Positions 7,189 to 13,937 are shown, counted from the first letter of the stretch. The stretch is DNA of 14,065 nucleotides from Ruminococcus sp. (GCA_031262625.1 JAISHJ010000003.1:1-14065), one strand, 5' to 3'. Translations and numbers: made by a program. The notes: generated by a model not told the origin, from the sequence alone.

Positions 7189-7216
7189 ATTATGTAAAAA
7201 CAAGTCGAATTGTCAA
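7189..7216 (-). promoter_or_regulatory. Probable sigma-A-type promoter for spmA-spmB
   Basis: On the minus strand TTGACA (7216-7211) is followed after 16 bp by CATAAT (7194-7189), a near-consensus housekeeping promoter about 40 bp before spmA. This is noteworthy because spm genes are classically expressed from sporulation sigma factors. Confidence 0.55.
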
Positions 7217-7258
7217 CCCAACTTAATATATTGTTTACACATATTTAACATAAAACAT

Positions 7259-7288
7259 TCGACAACATTTCCCATAATATGATATAAT
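7259..7288 (+). promoter_or_regulatory. Promoter with extended -10 for the AbrB-like gene
   Basis: TGATATAAT (7280-7288) is an extended -10 element, with TCGACA (7259-7264) as a -35 at 18 bp spacing. Transcription would begin near 7295, giving a leader of about 150 nt before the AbrB-like start. Confidence 0.6.
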
Positions 7289-7294
7289 TGCTCT

Positions 7295-7446
7295 AAGATA
7301 AAAACTCAAGTCAGCAATCTCACCGCAGCATAAAAAGAATAAACACAGAAAAAAGCGATTTTTTTGCGATTTTGAGAGAACCCGTGAGCGCGGCAAAGCT
7401 ATGCTAACCGCGGCGGGAGGTTAAAAGAAAAGAGTTGTGGTAAAAA
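7295..7446 (+). other. Structured 5' leader of the AbrB-like gene
   Basis: Between the inferred transcription start and the ATG lie an A6-GCGA-T6 hairpin with a GNRA-type loop (7349-7365) and a nested GC-rich structure: CCCG (7381-7384) with CGGG (7414-7417), CGCGG (7389-7393) with CCGCG (7408-7412), and an inner AGC/GCT mini-stem at the apex. GGGAGG (7415-7420) is the best ribosome binding sequence but sits 26 nt from the ATG, too far to serve it. The fold matches no riboswitch class I could recognise. Confidence 0.5.
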
Positions 7447-7686
7447 ATGAAAGCTACTGGAATCACCCGTAAAATTGATGAACTCGGAAGAATTGTTCTT
7501 CCCATGGAACTCCGCAAAAATATGAACATTGTTGAAAAAGACCCCCTCGAAATCTTCGTTGAAGGCGATAACATAATCCTCCGTAAATACAAGTCCTCCT
7601 GCATCATCTGCGGAAACGATGAAAACTGCGTTGACTTCAAAGGCAAATGCATCTGTGCTGACTGTATCTCCGACCTCAAGAACTAA
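7447..7686 (+). CDS. AbrB/SpoVT-domain transition-state-type regulator with Cys-rich C terminus
   Basis: Small DNA-binding protein of 79 residues. The N-terminal half (GITRKIDELGRIVLPMELR, about 5-23, then EIFVEGDNIILRKY) is the swapped-hairpin AbrB/SpoVT domain found in transition-state and sporulation regulators. The C-terminal half has six cysteines (C52, C55, C61, C68, C70, C73); the CxxC pairs 52/55 and 70/73 suggest a small zinc ribbon. Similar AbrB-plus-zinc-ribbon proteins of about 80 residues are common in Clostridia. It is divergent from spmA, and a link to sporulation timing is plausible but inferred. The ATG lacks a strong nearby Shine-Dalgarno sequence. Confidence 0.92.
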   Translation: MKATGITRKIDELGRIVLPMELRKNMNIVEKDPLEIFVEGDNIILRKYKSSCIICGNDENCVDFKGKCICADCISDLKN

Positions 7687-7710
7687 GCCCCTCCCAGTTG
7701 TGCAGATTGG

Positions 7711-7744
7711 GTGAGCCGCTCTGTTAGGTGAACCGCTCCGTTAT
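7711..7744. repeat. Tandem 17 bp repeat, two copies
   Basis: Two adjacent units, GTGAGCCGCTCTGTTAG and GTGAACCGCTCCGTTAT, agree at 14 of 17 positions. They lie 25 bp after the AbrB-like stop codon, inside its 3' untranslated region. Confidence 0.6.
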
Positions 7745-7841
7745 GTACTTGTGTAGGCTATACATAATTTACAAACTTCTCCGAGCCGCGGACTGACAAG
7801 CCCCCGTTCGGACCTTCAAAATATAGACACATAGATTATAG

Positions 7842-7870
7842 AGCGGACAATCTACGGTTGTCCGCTTTTT
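7842..7870 (+). terminator. Rho-independent terminator after the AbrB-like gene
   Basis: A perfect 9 bp stem AGCGGACAA/TTGTCCGCT with a 7 nt loop, ending in a run of five T. It lies about 155 bp after the AbrB-like stop codon, so the transcript would carry a long 3' untranslated region. Confidence 0.85.
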
Positions 7871-7920
7871 GTTATTTAAATTCTATGTTTCACAGTGTTT
7901 TCATATGTATTGAATGTCTC

Positions 7921-7946
7921 ATAACGCCTTTCAAGGCGTTATTTTT
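7921..7946 (+). terminator. Second terminator-like hairpin upstream of the CapA-like gene
   Basis: ATAACGCCTT pairs perfectly with AAGGCGTTAT and is followed by TTTT. It is either a back-up terminator for the AbrB-like transcript or an attenuator in the CapA-like leader, depending on where that promoter lies. Confidence 0.7.
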
Positions 7947-8038
7947 GTTTGTGCCAAAATATGACATAAACCCCTGCATAATATATGGTAAAATATGTTA
8001 TATGCTAAGAAATTAAAAATTTCGGGGGTAAATATAAA

Positions 8039-9292
8039 ATGTCGGGACGTAAAATATTCATGCTGTCAGCTGCTCTTATCTTAATGGCGGTTTTCGTTTT
8101 CCTGCCTACTGCTGCAAACGACATCGGTAATTACTACATATACACAGAAAACGAATACGAAAATGAAAACGCCGAATTCGCGTACGCAGTTGAAAATGCT
8201 TATGAAAATGCAAACACGGAAACCGCGTATGCAGATTCATATCAACCTGCTGTAACTAACACGGAAAACGCGTACAAAATCGAAAACGTTGAAAATGCAA
8301 ATAACACGGAAAACGCGTACGAAAACATAAACACTGAAAGCGTGTATAACACGGAAACAGTGTACGAAAATTCAGACACTGAAAGCGCGTATAACGCGGA
8401 AAACGTGTACGAAAAAGCAACGGAAATTCCGCCTGAACCTATAGTTATAACCATATCTGCGGCAGGGGATTTTACACTCGGCGGTGATGTGCAAAGTCAG
8501 GGTGAAGAACGTTTCGCGGCAGCTTACGCTTCACATACTCCCGACTGGTTTCTTGAAAATGTCGCCGATATTTTCGAGAATGATGACATAACGGTTGTTA
8601 ACCTTGAAGGAACGCTTACAACTGCCGACACGCGCCGCGCTAACCGAAGTTTTCTCTTTCGCGGACAGCCTTCCTACACAGAAATTCTTACCGAAGGCGG
8701 CGTTGATGTTGTAAATATAGCTAACAATCACCACAACGATTTCTTATCGCAGGGCAAATCAGATACAATCTCCGCAGTAAAAAACGCCGATATAGGATAT
8801 TTTGGCTACGATGACGAATATTACATAGAAAAACATGGCGTAACCTTCGGTTTCTTAGGCTTCACAGAATGGGATTATACCGCCGCTGAAATTACCGAAC
8901 GGATAACAGCGGCAAAACTAAAATATGATGTTGTAATAGTCAGCTTCCACTGGGGCATTGAACGGCAGTATACCCCTACAAAAACGCAGACTGTCCTCGG
9001 ACACGCTGCAGTTGATGCCGGTGCAGACCTCGTTATTGGTTCACACACACACGTTTTAGGAGAAGTCGAAAATTATAACGGCGTTAATATAGTATATAGT
9101 TTAGGAAATTTTTGTTATGGCGGTCACGGAAATCCTTCCGATAAAAATACAATGATCTTCCAACAAGACTTTATTATTGACGAAAAAGGTACTGCAAAAA
9201 TATCCGAATCACGGATAATTCCTTGTACAATCAGTTCCCTTTCGTGGACAAATGATTTTAAACCTACTCCTAAGCCCGAAAATTCCTTATAG
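8039..9292 (+). CDS. CapA-family metallophosphoesterase-like protein with signal or anchor and repeat linker
   Basis: The 417-residue protein has three parts. Residues 1-26 are a signal peptide or membrane anchor (KIFMLSAALILMAVFVFLP then TAAND). Residues 36-134 form a linker of about six 15-residue units rich in Asn, Glu, Thr and Tyr. Residues 137-382 are a CapA/PgsA-type domain related to calcineurin-like phosphoesterases, with AAGD (D144), NLEG (188-191), NIANNHHND (226-234), SFHWG (302-306) and GSHTHVLGEVE (334-344). CapA proteins are known from poly-gamma-glutamate and capsule loci, but no synthase genes are adjacent, so the substrate here is unknown. The protein would act outside the membrane. 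A GGGGG ribosome binding site lies 10 nt before the ATG. Confidence 0.88.
   Translation: MSGRKIFMLSAALILMAVFVFLPTAANDIGNYYIYTENEYENENAEFAYAVENAYENANTETAYADSYQPAVTNTENAYKIENVENANNTENAYENINTESVYNTETVYENSDTESAYNAENVYEKATEIPPEPIVITISAAGDFTLGGDVQSQGEERFAAAYASHTPDWFLENVADIFENDDITVVNLEGTLTTADTRRANRSFLFRGQPSYTEILTEGGVDVVNIANNHHNDFLSQGKSDTISAVKNADIGYFGYDDEYYIEKHGVTFGFLGFTEWDYTAAEITERITAAKLKYDVVIVSFHWGIERQYTPTKTQTVLGHAAVDAGADLVIGSHTHVLGEVENYNGVNIVYSLGNFCYGGHGNPSDKNTMIFQQDFIIDEKGTAKISESRIIPCTISSLSWTNDFKPTPKPENSL
8144..8440 (+). repeat. In-frame 45 bp repeat array in the CapA-like gene
   Basis: Residues 36-50, 51-65, 75-89, 90-104 and 105-119 are 15-residue units of the type TENAYENINTESVYN, and 120-134 is a partial unit. 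A 9-residue interruption lies at 66-74. Each unit is 45 bp, and copies share stretches such as ACGGAAAACGCGTAC at the DNA level, consistent with slippage or recombination expanding the linker. Confidence 0.8.
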
Positions 9293-9345
9293 AGATGCTT
9301 ATTTTGACGTTACAGTTAAATTTTCGTTAAATAAATTATGAATAC

Positions 9346-9374
9346 TTGACAAACTCGCGCAAATAATGTACAAT
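9346..9374 (+). promoter_or_regulatory. Strong sigma-A-type promoter for pfkA
   Basis: TTGACA (9346-9351) and TACAAT (9369-9374) are separated by exactly 17 bp. The leader that follows has an AGTGTTA/TAACACT stem (9384-9390 with 9411-9417) near the expected transcript 5' end. Confidence 0.85.
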
Positions 9375-9434
9375 GAAACGAGTAGTGTTATTCTTTTCTG
9401 CTGACGGGATTAACACTGCCATTTCAACAAAAAC

Positions 9435-9440
9435 AGGTGG
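9435..9440 (+). promoter_or_regulatory. Ribosome binding site deciding the pfkA start
   Basis: AGGTGG lies 5 nt before the ATG at 9446. A GTG at 9437 in the same frame overlaps this site, so it is not the start. Confidence 0.8.
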
Positions 9441-9445
9441 GTATA

Positions 9446-10420
9446 ATGGATAGAATCGGAGTCTTAACAAGCGGCGGCGACGCACCCGGCATGAATGCCT
9501 GCATACGTGCCGTAACGAGAGCCGCTATTTCAAAAGGTTATGAGGTTGTCGGCTTCTTAAAAGGATATAACGGACTTCTGCACAACAAGTATATGTCGCT
9601 TTCTGCGCGGGATGTTTCGGATATAATCCACTGCGGCGGAACAATCCTCGGGACAGCGCGCTGTCTTGAATTTAAAGAATGGGAAAATGTTGTAAGAGGT
9701 AAGGAGAATTGCGATGAGCTCTTCCTTAAGGGGCTTGTTGTAATCGGCGGCGACGGCTCTTTCCGCGGCGCACTTGACCTTACAAACGCAGGTCTGCCCT
9801 GTATCGGCGTACCCGGTACAATTGATAACGACATCGCCTGCACCGACTATACAATCGGCTACGACACAGCAATGAACACTGCAATGGAAATGGCTGACAA
9901 GCTTCGCGACACAATTCAGTCTCACGATCGCTGTTCTGTTGTAGAAGTAATGGGCAACAAAGCCGGATGGATCGCTCTGAATGTCGGTACAGCAGTAGGC
10001 GCAATGGCAATAATCACCATGGAGCGTGCATTCAATCTTGACGAAATTGTCGGCAAGATGAAGGCTATGCAGGCGACAGGCAAGCACCATTTTATGATAG
10101 TAGTTTCGGAAGGCGTATGCAAAATGCACGGAATAACTGCCGATGAAATTGCAGCGAAACTTGCCGAAACAACAGGTGTAGAAGCACGCGCAACAAATTT
10201 AGGGCACGTTCAGCGCGGCGGCAATCCAACGCTTCGCGACAGAGTTTCGGCTACACAAATGGGCTATCATGCCGTAAACCTTCTTGACGACGGTATAAGC
10301 AGGCGTGTTGTAGGCGAACGCGGCGGTTTTGTAATCGACTACGACATTGAAGAAGCACTGAAAATGACGAAACCTTTCGACATGAATCTCTACCACATCG
10401 CCGACGAAATCAGCCTATAA
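9446..10420 (+). CDS. pfkA: ATP-dependent 6-phosphofructokinase PfkA
   Basis: Glycolytic enzyme phosphorylating fructose 6-phosphate to fructose 1,6-bisphosphate in the cytoplasm. At 324 residues it has normal bacterial PfkA length, and the motifs fall at E. coli-like numbers: GGDAPGMN (10-17), IGGDGSFRGA (100-109), PGTIDND (123-129) with the catalytic base D127, R162 in SHDR, EVMGNKAGW (167-175), and HVQRGGNP (254-261). G104 in GGDGS and G124 in PGTIDND mark the ATP-using type; pyrophosphate-dependent enzymes usually have Asp and Lys there. It has its own promoter, and no pyruvate kinase gene follows, unlike the common Firmicute arrangement. Confidence 0.97.
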   Translation: MDRIGVLTSGGDAPGMNACIRAVTRAAISKGYEVVGFLKGYNGLLHNKYMSLSARDVSDIIHCGGTILGTARCLEFKEWENVVRGKENCDELFLKGLVVIGGDGSFRGALDLTNAGLPCIGVPGTIDNDIACTDYTIGYDTAMNTAMEMADKLRDTIQSHDRCSVVEVMGNKAGWIALNVGTAVGAMAIITMERAFNLDEIVGKMKAMQATGKHHFMIVVSEGVCKMHGITADEIAAKLAETTGVEARATNLGHVQRGGNPTLRDRVSATQMGYHAVNLLDDGISRRVVGERGGFVIDYDIEEALKMTKPFDMNLYHIADEISL

Positions 10421-10470
10421 CAGAGGACAGAGTACAGATGAGAGAAGACAGAGTACAGAACACAGAGTAG
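10421..10470. repeat. Short degenerate tandem repeat (CAGAGTACAG type) after pfkA
   Basis: Directly after the pfkA stop codon the sequence is made of GACAGAGTACAGA and related units. The GACAGAGTACAGA string occurs twice, and the same core is found at 4058-4107 between ruvA and the phosphatase-like gene. Confidence 0.7.
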
Positions 10471-10484
10471 GAAAATGAGCGTAT

Positions 10485-10649
10485 AGGGATGTTTATCCCT
10501 GTGTAGTGCGGAGCGGACGGGAAGTTGCCGCTCCGACGAAAACGGCTTTTTTATTCTTAGCCGTGCGATTCATTTTCCGCATTCCGCTGAAAATGTTCAT
10601 AACGCCAAACGTTATGGCAGTTTTAGCCATTATAAACGGAGGCGTTATT
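10485..10649 (+). promoter_or_regulatory. Structured leader of the FolT-like gene with alternative hairpins over the ribosome binding site
   Basis: Consecutive perfect stems are visible: AGGGAT/ATCCCT (10485-10500), CGGAGCGG/CCGCTCCG (10509-10535), ACGGCT/AGCCGT (10542-10564), CATTTTC/GAAAATG (10571-10595) and CATAACG/CGTTATG (10598-10616). The last competes with ATAACGCC (10599-10606) pairing to GGCGTTAT (10641-10648), which overlaps the GGAGG ribosome binding site at 10638-10642 and reaches almost to the ATG. An ATGGC/GCCAT stem (10614-10630) nests inside that sequestering structure. This is the layout of a translational on/off switch. It does not fit the known THF riboswitch consensus as I recall it. 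Confidence 0.6.
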
Positions 10650-11225
10650 ATGGCAGAACAATCTACAAAAACAGCATTTAGCTTGAAAAAATACTTTAAG
10701 TTTAAATTCAACAGCCAAAATTTAGTCACACTCGGTATGCTCCTTGCAACATTTATCGTTCTCGATTACCTGACGATAAAGGTCGGCGAAAGCTTTAAGT
10801 TTAACCTATCATTCGTTGCTGTCGCTATCTCCGGCGCACTTTACGGACCGCTCCCCACCGCACTTTTATGCATAGGCGGCGACCTTTTCGGTTGTATGTT
10901 AACAGGGGGCGCGCCGATTTGGCAGCTTACCGTTACTGCCGCTCTGACAGGGCTTTTGTACGGATTCCTGCTTTTTGAGCGCACCGGTAAAAACTTAGCG
11001 ATTTTCGCAGTAATTGCCAGAGTGGCAGACAGCATAATTATGACAATAATGCTAAATACAGGTATATTAATTTGGGTAGGTTTCCTTTCCCCGACATTTG
11101 CTGCGTTCCTGTCACGCCTAATTAAAGCACTGATTGAAATGCCGATTTACAGTGCTCTCCTTGCGTTAATTCTCCCCCAAATTGTTGTACTCCATCATAA
11201 AATATACAATATAAGCCCTAAATAA
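10650..11225 (+). CDS. folT: ECF transporter S component, folate (FolT-like)
   Basis: Substrate-binding membrane subunit of an energy-coupling factor vitamin transporter; it would work with a shared EcfA/EcfA'/EcfT module encoded elsewhere. The 191-residue protein has a short basic N terminus (KKYFKFKFN) and about six hydrophobic segments, with SFKFNLSFVAVAISGALYGPLPTALL... and the TAALTGLLYGFLL segment characteristic of the folate-family S components. Specificity by eye is less certain than the family; another vitamin is possible. The ATG at 10650 has GGAGG 7 nt upstream, so the upstream in-frame extension to 10506 is leader, not protein. Confidence 0.8.
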   Translation: MAEQSTKTAFSLKKYFKFKFNSQNLVTLGMLLATFIVLDYLTIKVGESFKFNLSFVAVAISGALYGPLPTALLCIGGDLFGCMLTGGAPIWQLTVTAALTGLLYGFLLFERTGKNLAIFAVIARVADSIIMTIMLNTGILIWVGFLSPTFAAFLSRLIKALIEMPIYSALLALILPQIVVLHHKIYNISPK

Positions 11226-11282
11226 CTTACATATTATAACAGTTATTCTGTAATTTTATGTATATAAATTACGCCATAAACC

Positions 11283-11287
11283 GGAGG
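11283..11287 (+). promoter_or_regulatory. Ribosome binding site deciding the cellobiose phosphorylase start
   Basis: GGAGG lies 6 nt before the ATG at 11294. The earlier in-frame ATG at 11258 lacks such a site and would add 12 residues not seen in the family. Confidence 0.85.
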
Positions 11288-11293
11288 ATTTAC

Positions 11294-13735
11294 ATGAAAT
11301 ATGGTTATTTTGATGATAAAAGCAGAGAATATGTCATAGAAAACCCCAAAACCCCCTATCCTTGGATAAATTATCTCGGAACACAGGCGTTTTTTTCGCT
11401 TATTTCTAATACAGCAGGCGGTTACAGCTTCTATAAAGATGCCCGCCTTGCAAGAATTACCCGCTATCGTTACAACAATGTTCCTACAGATGTCGGCGGA
11501 AGATATTTTTACATCAAAGACGGCGAAACGCTGTGGAATCCCGGCTGGTCGCCCGTAAAAACTTCACTCGACAGCTACGTTTGCCGCCACGGCATGGGTT
11601 ATACAGTAATTGACGGCAAGAAAAATGACCTTCGCGCTAAAGTTACCTTCTTTGTTCCGGAGGATTTCACCGGCGAAATTCAGCTAATGAAACTCACCAA
11701 CGAAGGCTCTGCACCAAAAACGTTTAAACTGTGGTCATTTTTAGAGTGGTGTCTTTGGGATGCTCAAGACGACTCCACAAACTTCCAGAGGAACTTCAAT
11801 ACAGGCGAGGTTGAGCTTGAATTTACCGAAAAATCGTCGGTAATTTATCACAAAACCGAATACAAAGAGCGCCGCAACCACTTCGCTTTCTACTCCGTAA
11901 ACGATAAAGCCGACGGCTTCGACACCGACCGCGAAACGTTTATGGGGCTTTATAACGGCTTCCACAACCCTCAGACGGTTATGGACGGGAAGCCCCGTAA
12001 TTCCGTTGCGGACGGCTGGTCGCCTGTTGCTTCGCATTATAAAGAGATTACGCTTGCTCCCGGGGAGTCAAAATCTCTCGTATTCATCCTCGGCTACGTT
12101 GAGAATCCCAAGGCGGAAAAGTGGAACGCCGACGGTTCTATGAATAAATCCCGCGCATATGAGATGCTTGCGAAGTACGACACCGCCGAAAAAGCGGAAG
12201 CTGCACTCGTAAAGCTTGCCGAAACGTGGGACAAGCTGCTCTCAAAATATACCATAAAGTCGAAGGACGAAAACCTTAACCGCATGGTTAATATATGGAA
12301 CCAATATCAATGTATGGTGACATTTAACCTCTCTCGCTCCGCTTCATATTTTGAGTCGGGAATCGGGCGCGGTATGGGCTTTAGAGACTCTAACCAAGAC
12401 CTTTTAGGCTTCGTTCACCAAATCCCCGAGCGCGCAAGAGAGCGTATTCTTGACATTGCCGCTACTCAGCTTGAAGACGGCGGAAACTACCACCAATATC
12501 AACCGCTCACGAAAAAGGGTAACAACGAAGCCGGAACAAATTTTAATGACGACCCGCTTTGGATGATTCTGTCAACTGCCGCTTATATAAAAGAGACAGG
12601 CGACCTCGGCATTTTAGACGAAAATGTACCGTACAAAAATGATGAAGCGCTTGCGAAACCTCTTCTTGACCACTTAAAACGGAGTTTTTACCACGTCGTT
12701 GAGAATGTAGGACCGCACGGTCTGCCGCTTATCGGGCGCGCTGACTGGAACGACTGTCTTAACCTCAACTGTTTCTCCGATACTCCCGGACAAAGCTTCC
12801 AAATTACTACTTCAAAAGACGGTAAGGTAGCCGAATCCGTTATGATTGCCGGTATGTTCACCTCAATCGGTCCCGAATACGTCAAGCTTTGCCGCCTAAA
12901 AGGGCTTAACGCAGATGCCGACAAGGCGCAAGCAGAAATCGACAAGATGCGCGAAATTATCATGAAGTACGGCTACGACGGCGAATGGTTCTTGCGCGCT
13001 TACGACGACAACGGTAAAAAAGTCGGCAGCAACGAGAACGCCGAAGGCAAAATTTTCATCGAACCGCAGGGTTGGTGCGTAATGTCAGGTCTCGGCAAAG
13101 AAACCGGCGACGACATTAAAACCCTCGATTCCGTTAAAAAATATCTCGATACAAAGTACGGACTTGTACTCAACAACCCTGCTTTTACCAAATACTATAT
13201 TGAATACGGCGAAATCTCAACCTATCCGGCAGGCTACAAAGAAAACGCAGGAATATTCTGTCACAACAACGCATGGATTGTCTGCGCAGAAGCAGTAGCC
13301 GGGCGCGGCGACATGGCTTACGAATACTACTCGAAGATTGCTCCAGCCTACCTCGAAGACATCTCCGACATTCACCGCACCGAACCCTACGTCTACGCTC
13401 AAATGGTTGCCGGAAAAGACGCAAAACGTCACGGTGAAGCCAAAAACTCTTGGCTCACAGGCACAGCCGCGTGGAATTTCGTCGCCATCTCCCAATATAT
13501 CCTCGGCATAATCCCCGACTACGAAGGCTTGAAAATCGACCCCGCCATCCCCAAAGACTGGGACGGCTACAGCATATCAAGAACCTTCCGTAACGCCGTC
13601 TACAACATCAAAATCGAAAACCCTTCCCACGTAACCAAAGGCATAAAATCAATAACAGTAGACGGTAACCCAATCAAAGGCAACGTAATCCCGCCGCAGT
13701 CAGGCACTCACGAAGTCGTTGTAACCATGGGCTAA
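11294..13735 (+). CDS. Cellobiose phosphorylase, glycoside hydrolase family 94
   Basis: Cytoplasmic enzyme that splits cellobiose with phosphate into glucose 1-phosphate and glucose, saving one ATP compared with hydrolysis. The 813-residue protein has full family length and starts MKYGYFDDKSREYVI. It shows the N-terminal beta-sandwich with GGYSFYKDARLARITRYRYN (42-61) and the (alpha/alpha)6 barrel with GRGMGFRDSNQDLLG (358-372; R364 and D365 in the substrate site), GRADWNDCLN (481-490; D487 in the position of the general acid), EPQGW (590-594), HNNAW (657-661) and TGTAAW (722-727) near the phosphate site. Close resemblance across the whole length to Clostridia cellobiose phosphorylases favours this over chitobiose or cellodextrin phosphorylase. 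It lies 68 bp after folT and may share its transcript. It implies uptake of cellobiose from cellulose breakdown. Confidence 0.95.
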   Translation: MKYGYFDDKSREYVIENPKTPYPWINYLGTQAFFSLISNTAGGYSFYKDARLARITRYRYNNVPTDVGGRYFYIKDGETLWNPGWSPVKTSLDSYVCRHGMGYTVIDGKKNDLRAKVTFFVPEDFTGEIQLMKLTNEGSAPKTFKLWSFLEWCLWDAQDDSTNFQRNFNTGEVELEFTEKSSVIYHKTEYKERRNHFAFYSVNDKADGFDTDRETFMGLYNGFHNPQTVMDGKPRNSVADGWSPVASHYKEITLAPGESKSLVFILGYVENPKAEKWNADGSMNKSRAYEMLAKYDTAEKAEAALVKLAETWDKLLSKYTIKSKDENLNRMVNIWNQYQCMVTFNLSRSASYFESGIGRGMGFRDSNQDLLGFVHQIPERARERILDIAATQLEDGGNYHQYQPLTKKGNNEAGTNFNDDPLWMILSTAAYIKETGDLGILDENVPYKNDEALAKPLLDHLKRSFYHVVENVGPHGLPLIGRADWNDCLNLNCFSDTPGQSFQITTSKDGKVAESVMIAGMFTSIGPEYVKLCRLKGLNADADKAQAEIDKMREIIMKYGYDGEWFLRAYDDNGKKVGSNENAEGKIFIEPQGWCVMSGLGKETGDDIKTLDSVKKYLDTKYGLVLNNPAFTKYYIEYGEISTYPAGYKENAGIFCHNNAWIVCAEAVAGRGDMAYEYYSKIAPAYLEDISDIHRTEPYVYAQMVAGKDAKRHGEAKNSWLTGTAAWNFVAISQYILGIIPDYEGLKIDPAIPKDWDGYSISRTFRNAVYNIKIENPSHVTKGIKSITVDGNPIKGNVIPPQSGTHEVVVTMG

Positions 13736-13744
13736 TGTGGTACG

Positions 13745-13785
13745 CTGGGGGGAGAGGAGCGGTGACCCGCCCCTCTCCCCCCCAG
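13745..13785 (+). other. Very stable GC-rich hairpin after the cellobiose phosphorylase gene
   Basis: GGGGGGAGAGG (13747-13757) pairs with CCTCTCCCCCC (13772-13782), with an inner GCGG/CCGC stem closed by a TGAC loop. It starts 10 bp after the stop codon. A run of C, not T, follows, so it is not a standard intrinsic terminator; it could protect the mRNA 3' end or form the edge of the palindromic element. Confidence 0.7.
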
Positions 13786-13842
13786 CCCCCCCCTCTCCCG
13801 GACTTTAAAACTTTTTCTTGGTTCATTCTTTAATAAAATGTT

Positions 13843-13895
13843 AATCCGTTAACAAATACCATTCCATGGTATATATTGTTAGCGGATTTTCTTTT
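13843..13895 (+). terminator. Possible terminator: left internal hairpin of the palindrome
   Basis: AATCCGTTAACAA (13843-13855) pairs with the complementary arm at 13876-13888, one pair being G-T, and an inner ATACCAT/ATGGTAT stem (13856-13872) is closed by TCC with a 3 nt bulge. TTTTC and a further T-run follow, so it could end the cellobiose phosphorylase transcript. Confidence 0.5.
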
Positions 13896-13937
13896 TATAA
13901 TTGTATCGCTTTTTAAAAGCTTAACCTGTATAATAAA

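Larger units (their letters stand above)
7687..8038 (+). other. Gene-free stretch between the AbrB-like and CapA-like genes
   Basis: No convincing coding frame in 352 bp. It holds a two-copy 17 bp repeat (7711-7744), a hairpin TATGTA/TACATA (7742-7766), a TCCGA/TCGGA hairpin (7780-7812), a clear terminator (7842-7870), a second terminator-like hairpin (7921-7946) and the AT-rich region before the CapA-like gene. I found no well-spaced promoter there; a TAAAAT at 7989-7994 has no good -35 partner. Confidence 0.6.

Noticed and set aside
7381..7420. Possible c-di-GMP (GEMM-type) riboswitch before the AbrB-like gene because of GCAAAGCTA
   Set aside because: Only this short motif resembles GEMM; the second stem with its GGCAAACC and tetraloop features is absent, so I call it only an unassigned structured leader.
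8144..8440. CRISPR array, suggested by regular 45 bp repeats
   Set aside because: The repeats are in frame within the CapA-like gene, have no spacers of unrelated sequence and continue directly from unit to unit.
9557..10129. 190-residue minus-strand open frame opposite pfkA
   Set aside because: It lies entirely antisense to a highly conserved pfkA, is rich in Cys and His in a way typical of shadow frames, and has no recognisable domain.
10485..10649. Known tetrahydrofolate riboswitch before the FolT-like gene
   Set aside because: The conserved GGAGAGUAG and related core segments that I associate with THF riboswitches are not present, although a formal covariance search is needed.
10506..10649. 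N-terminal extension of the FolT-like protein
   Set aside because: The extra frame covers hairpin-rich leader, while the ATG at 10650 has a perfect GGAGG at proper distance and starts at the family N terminus.
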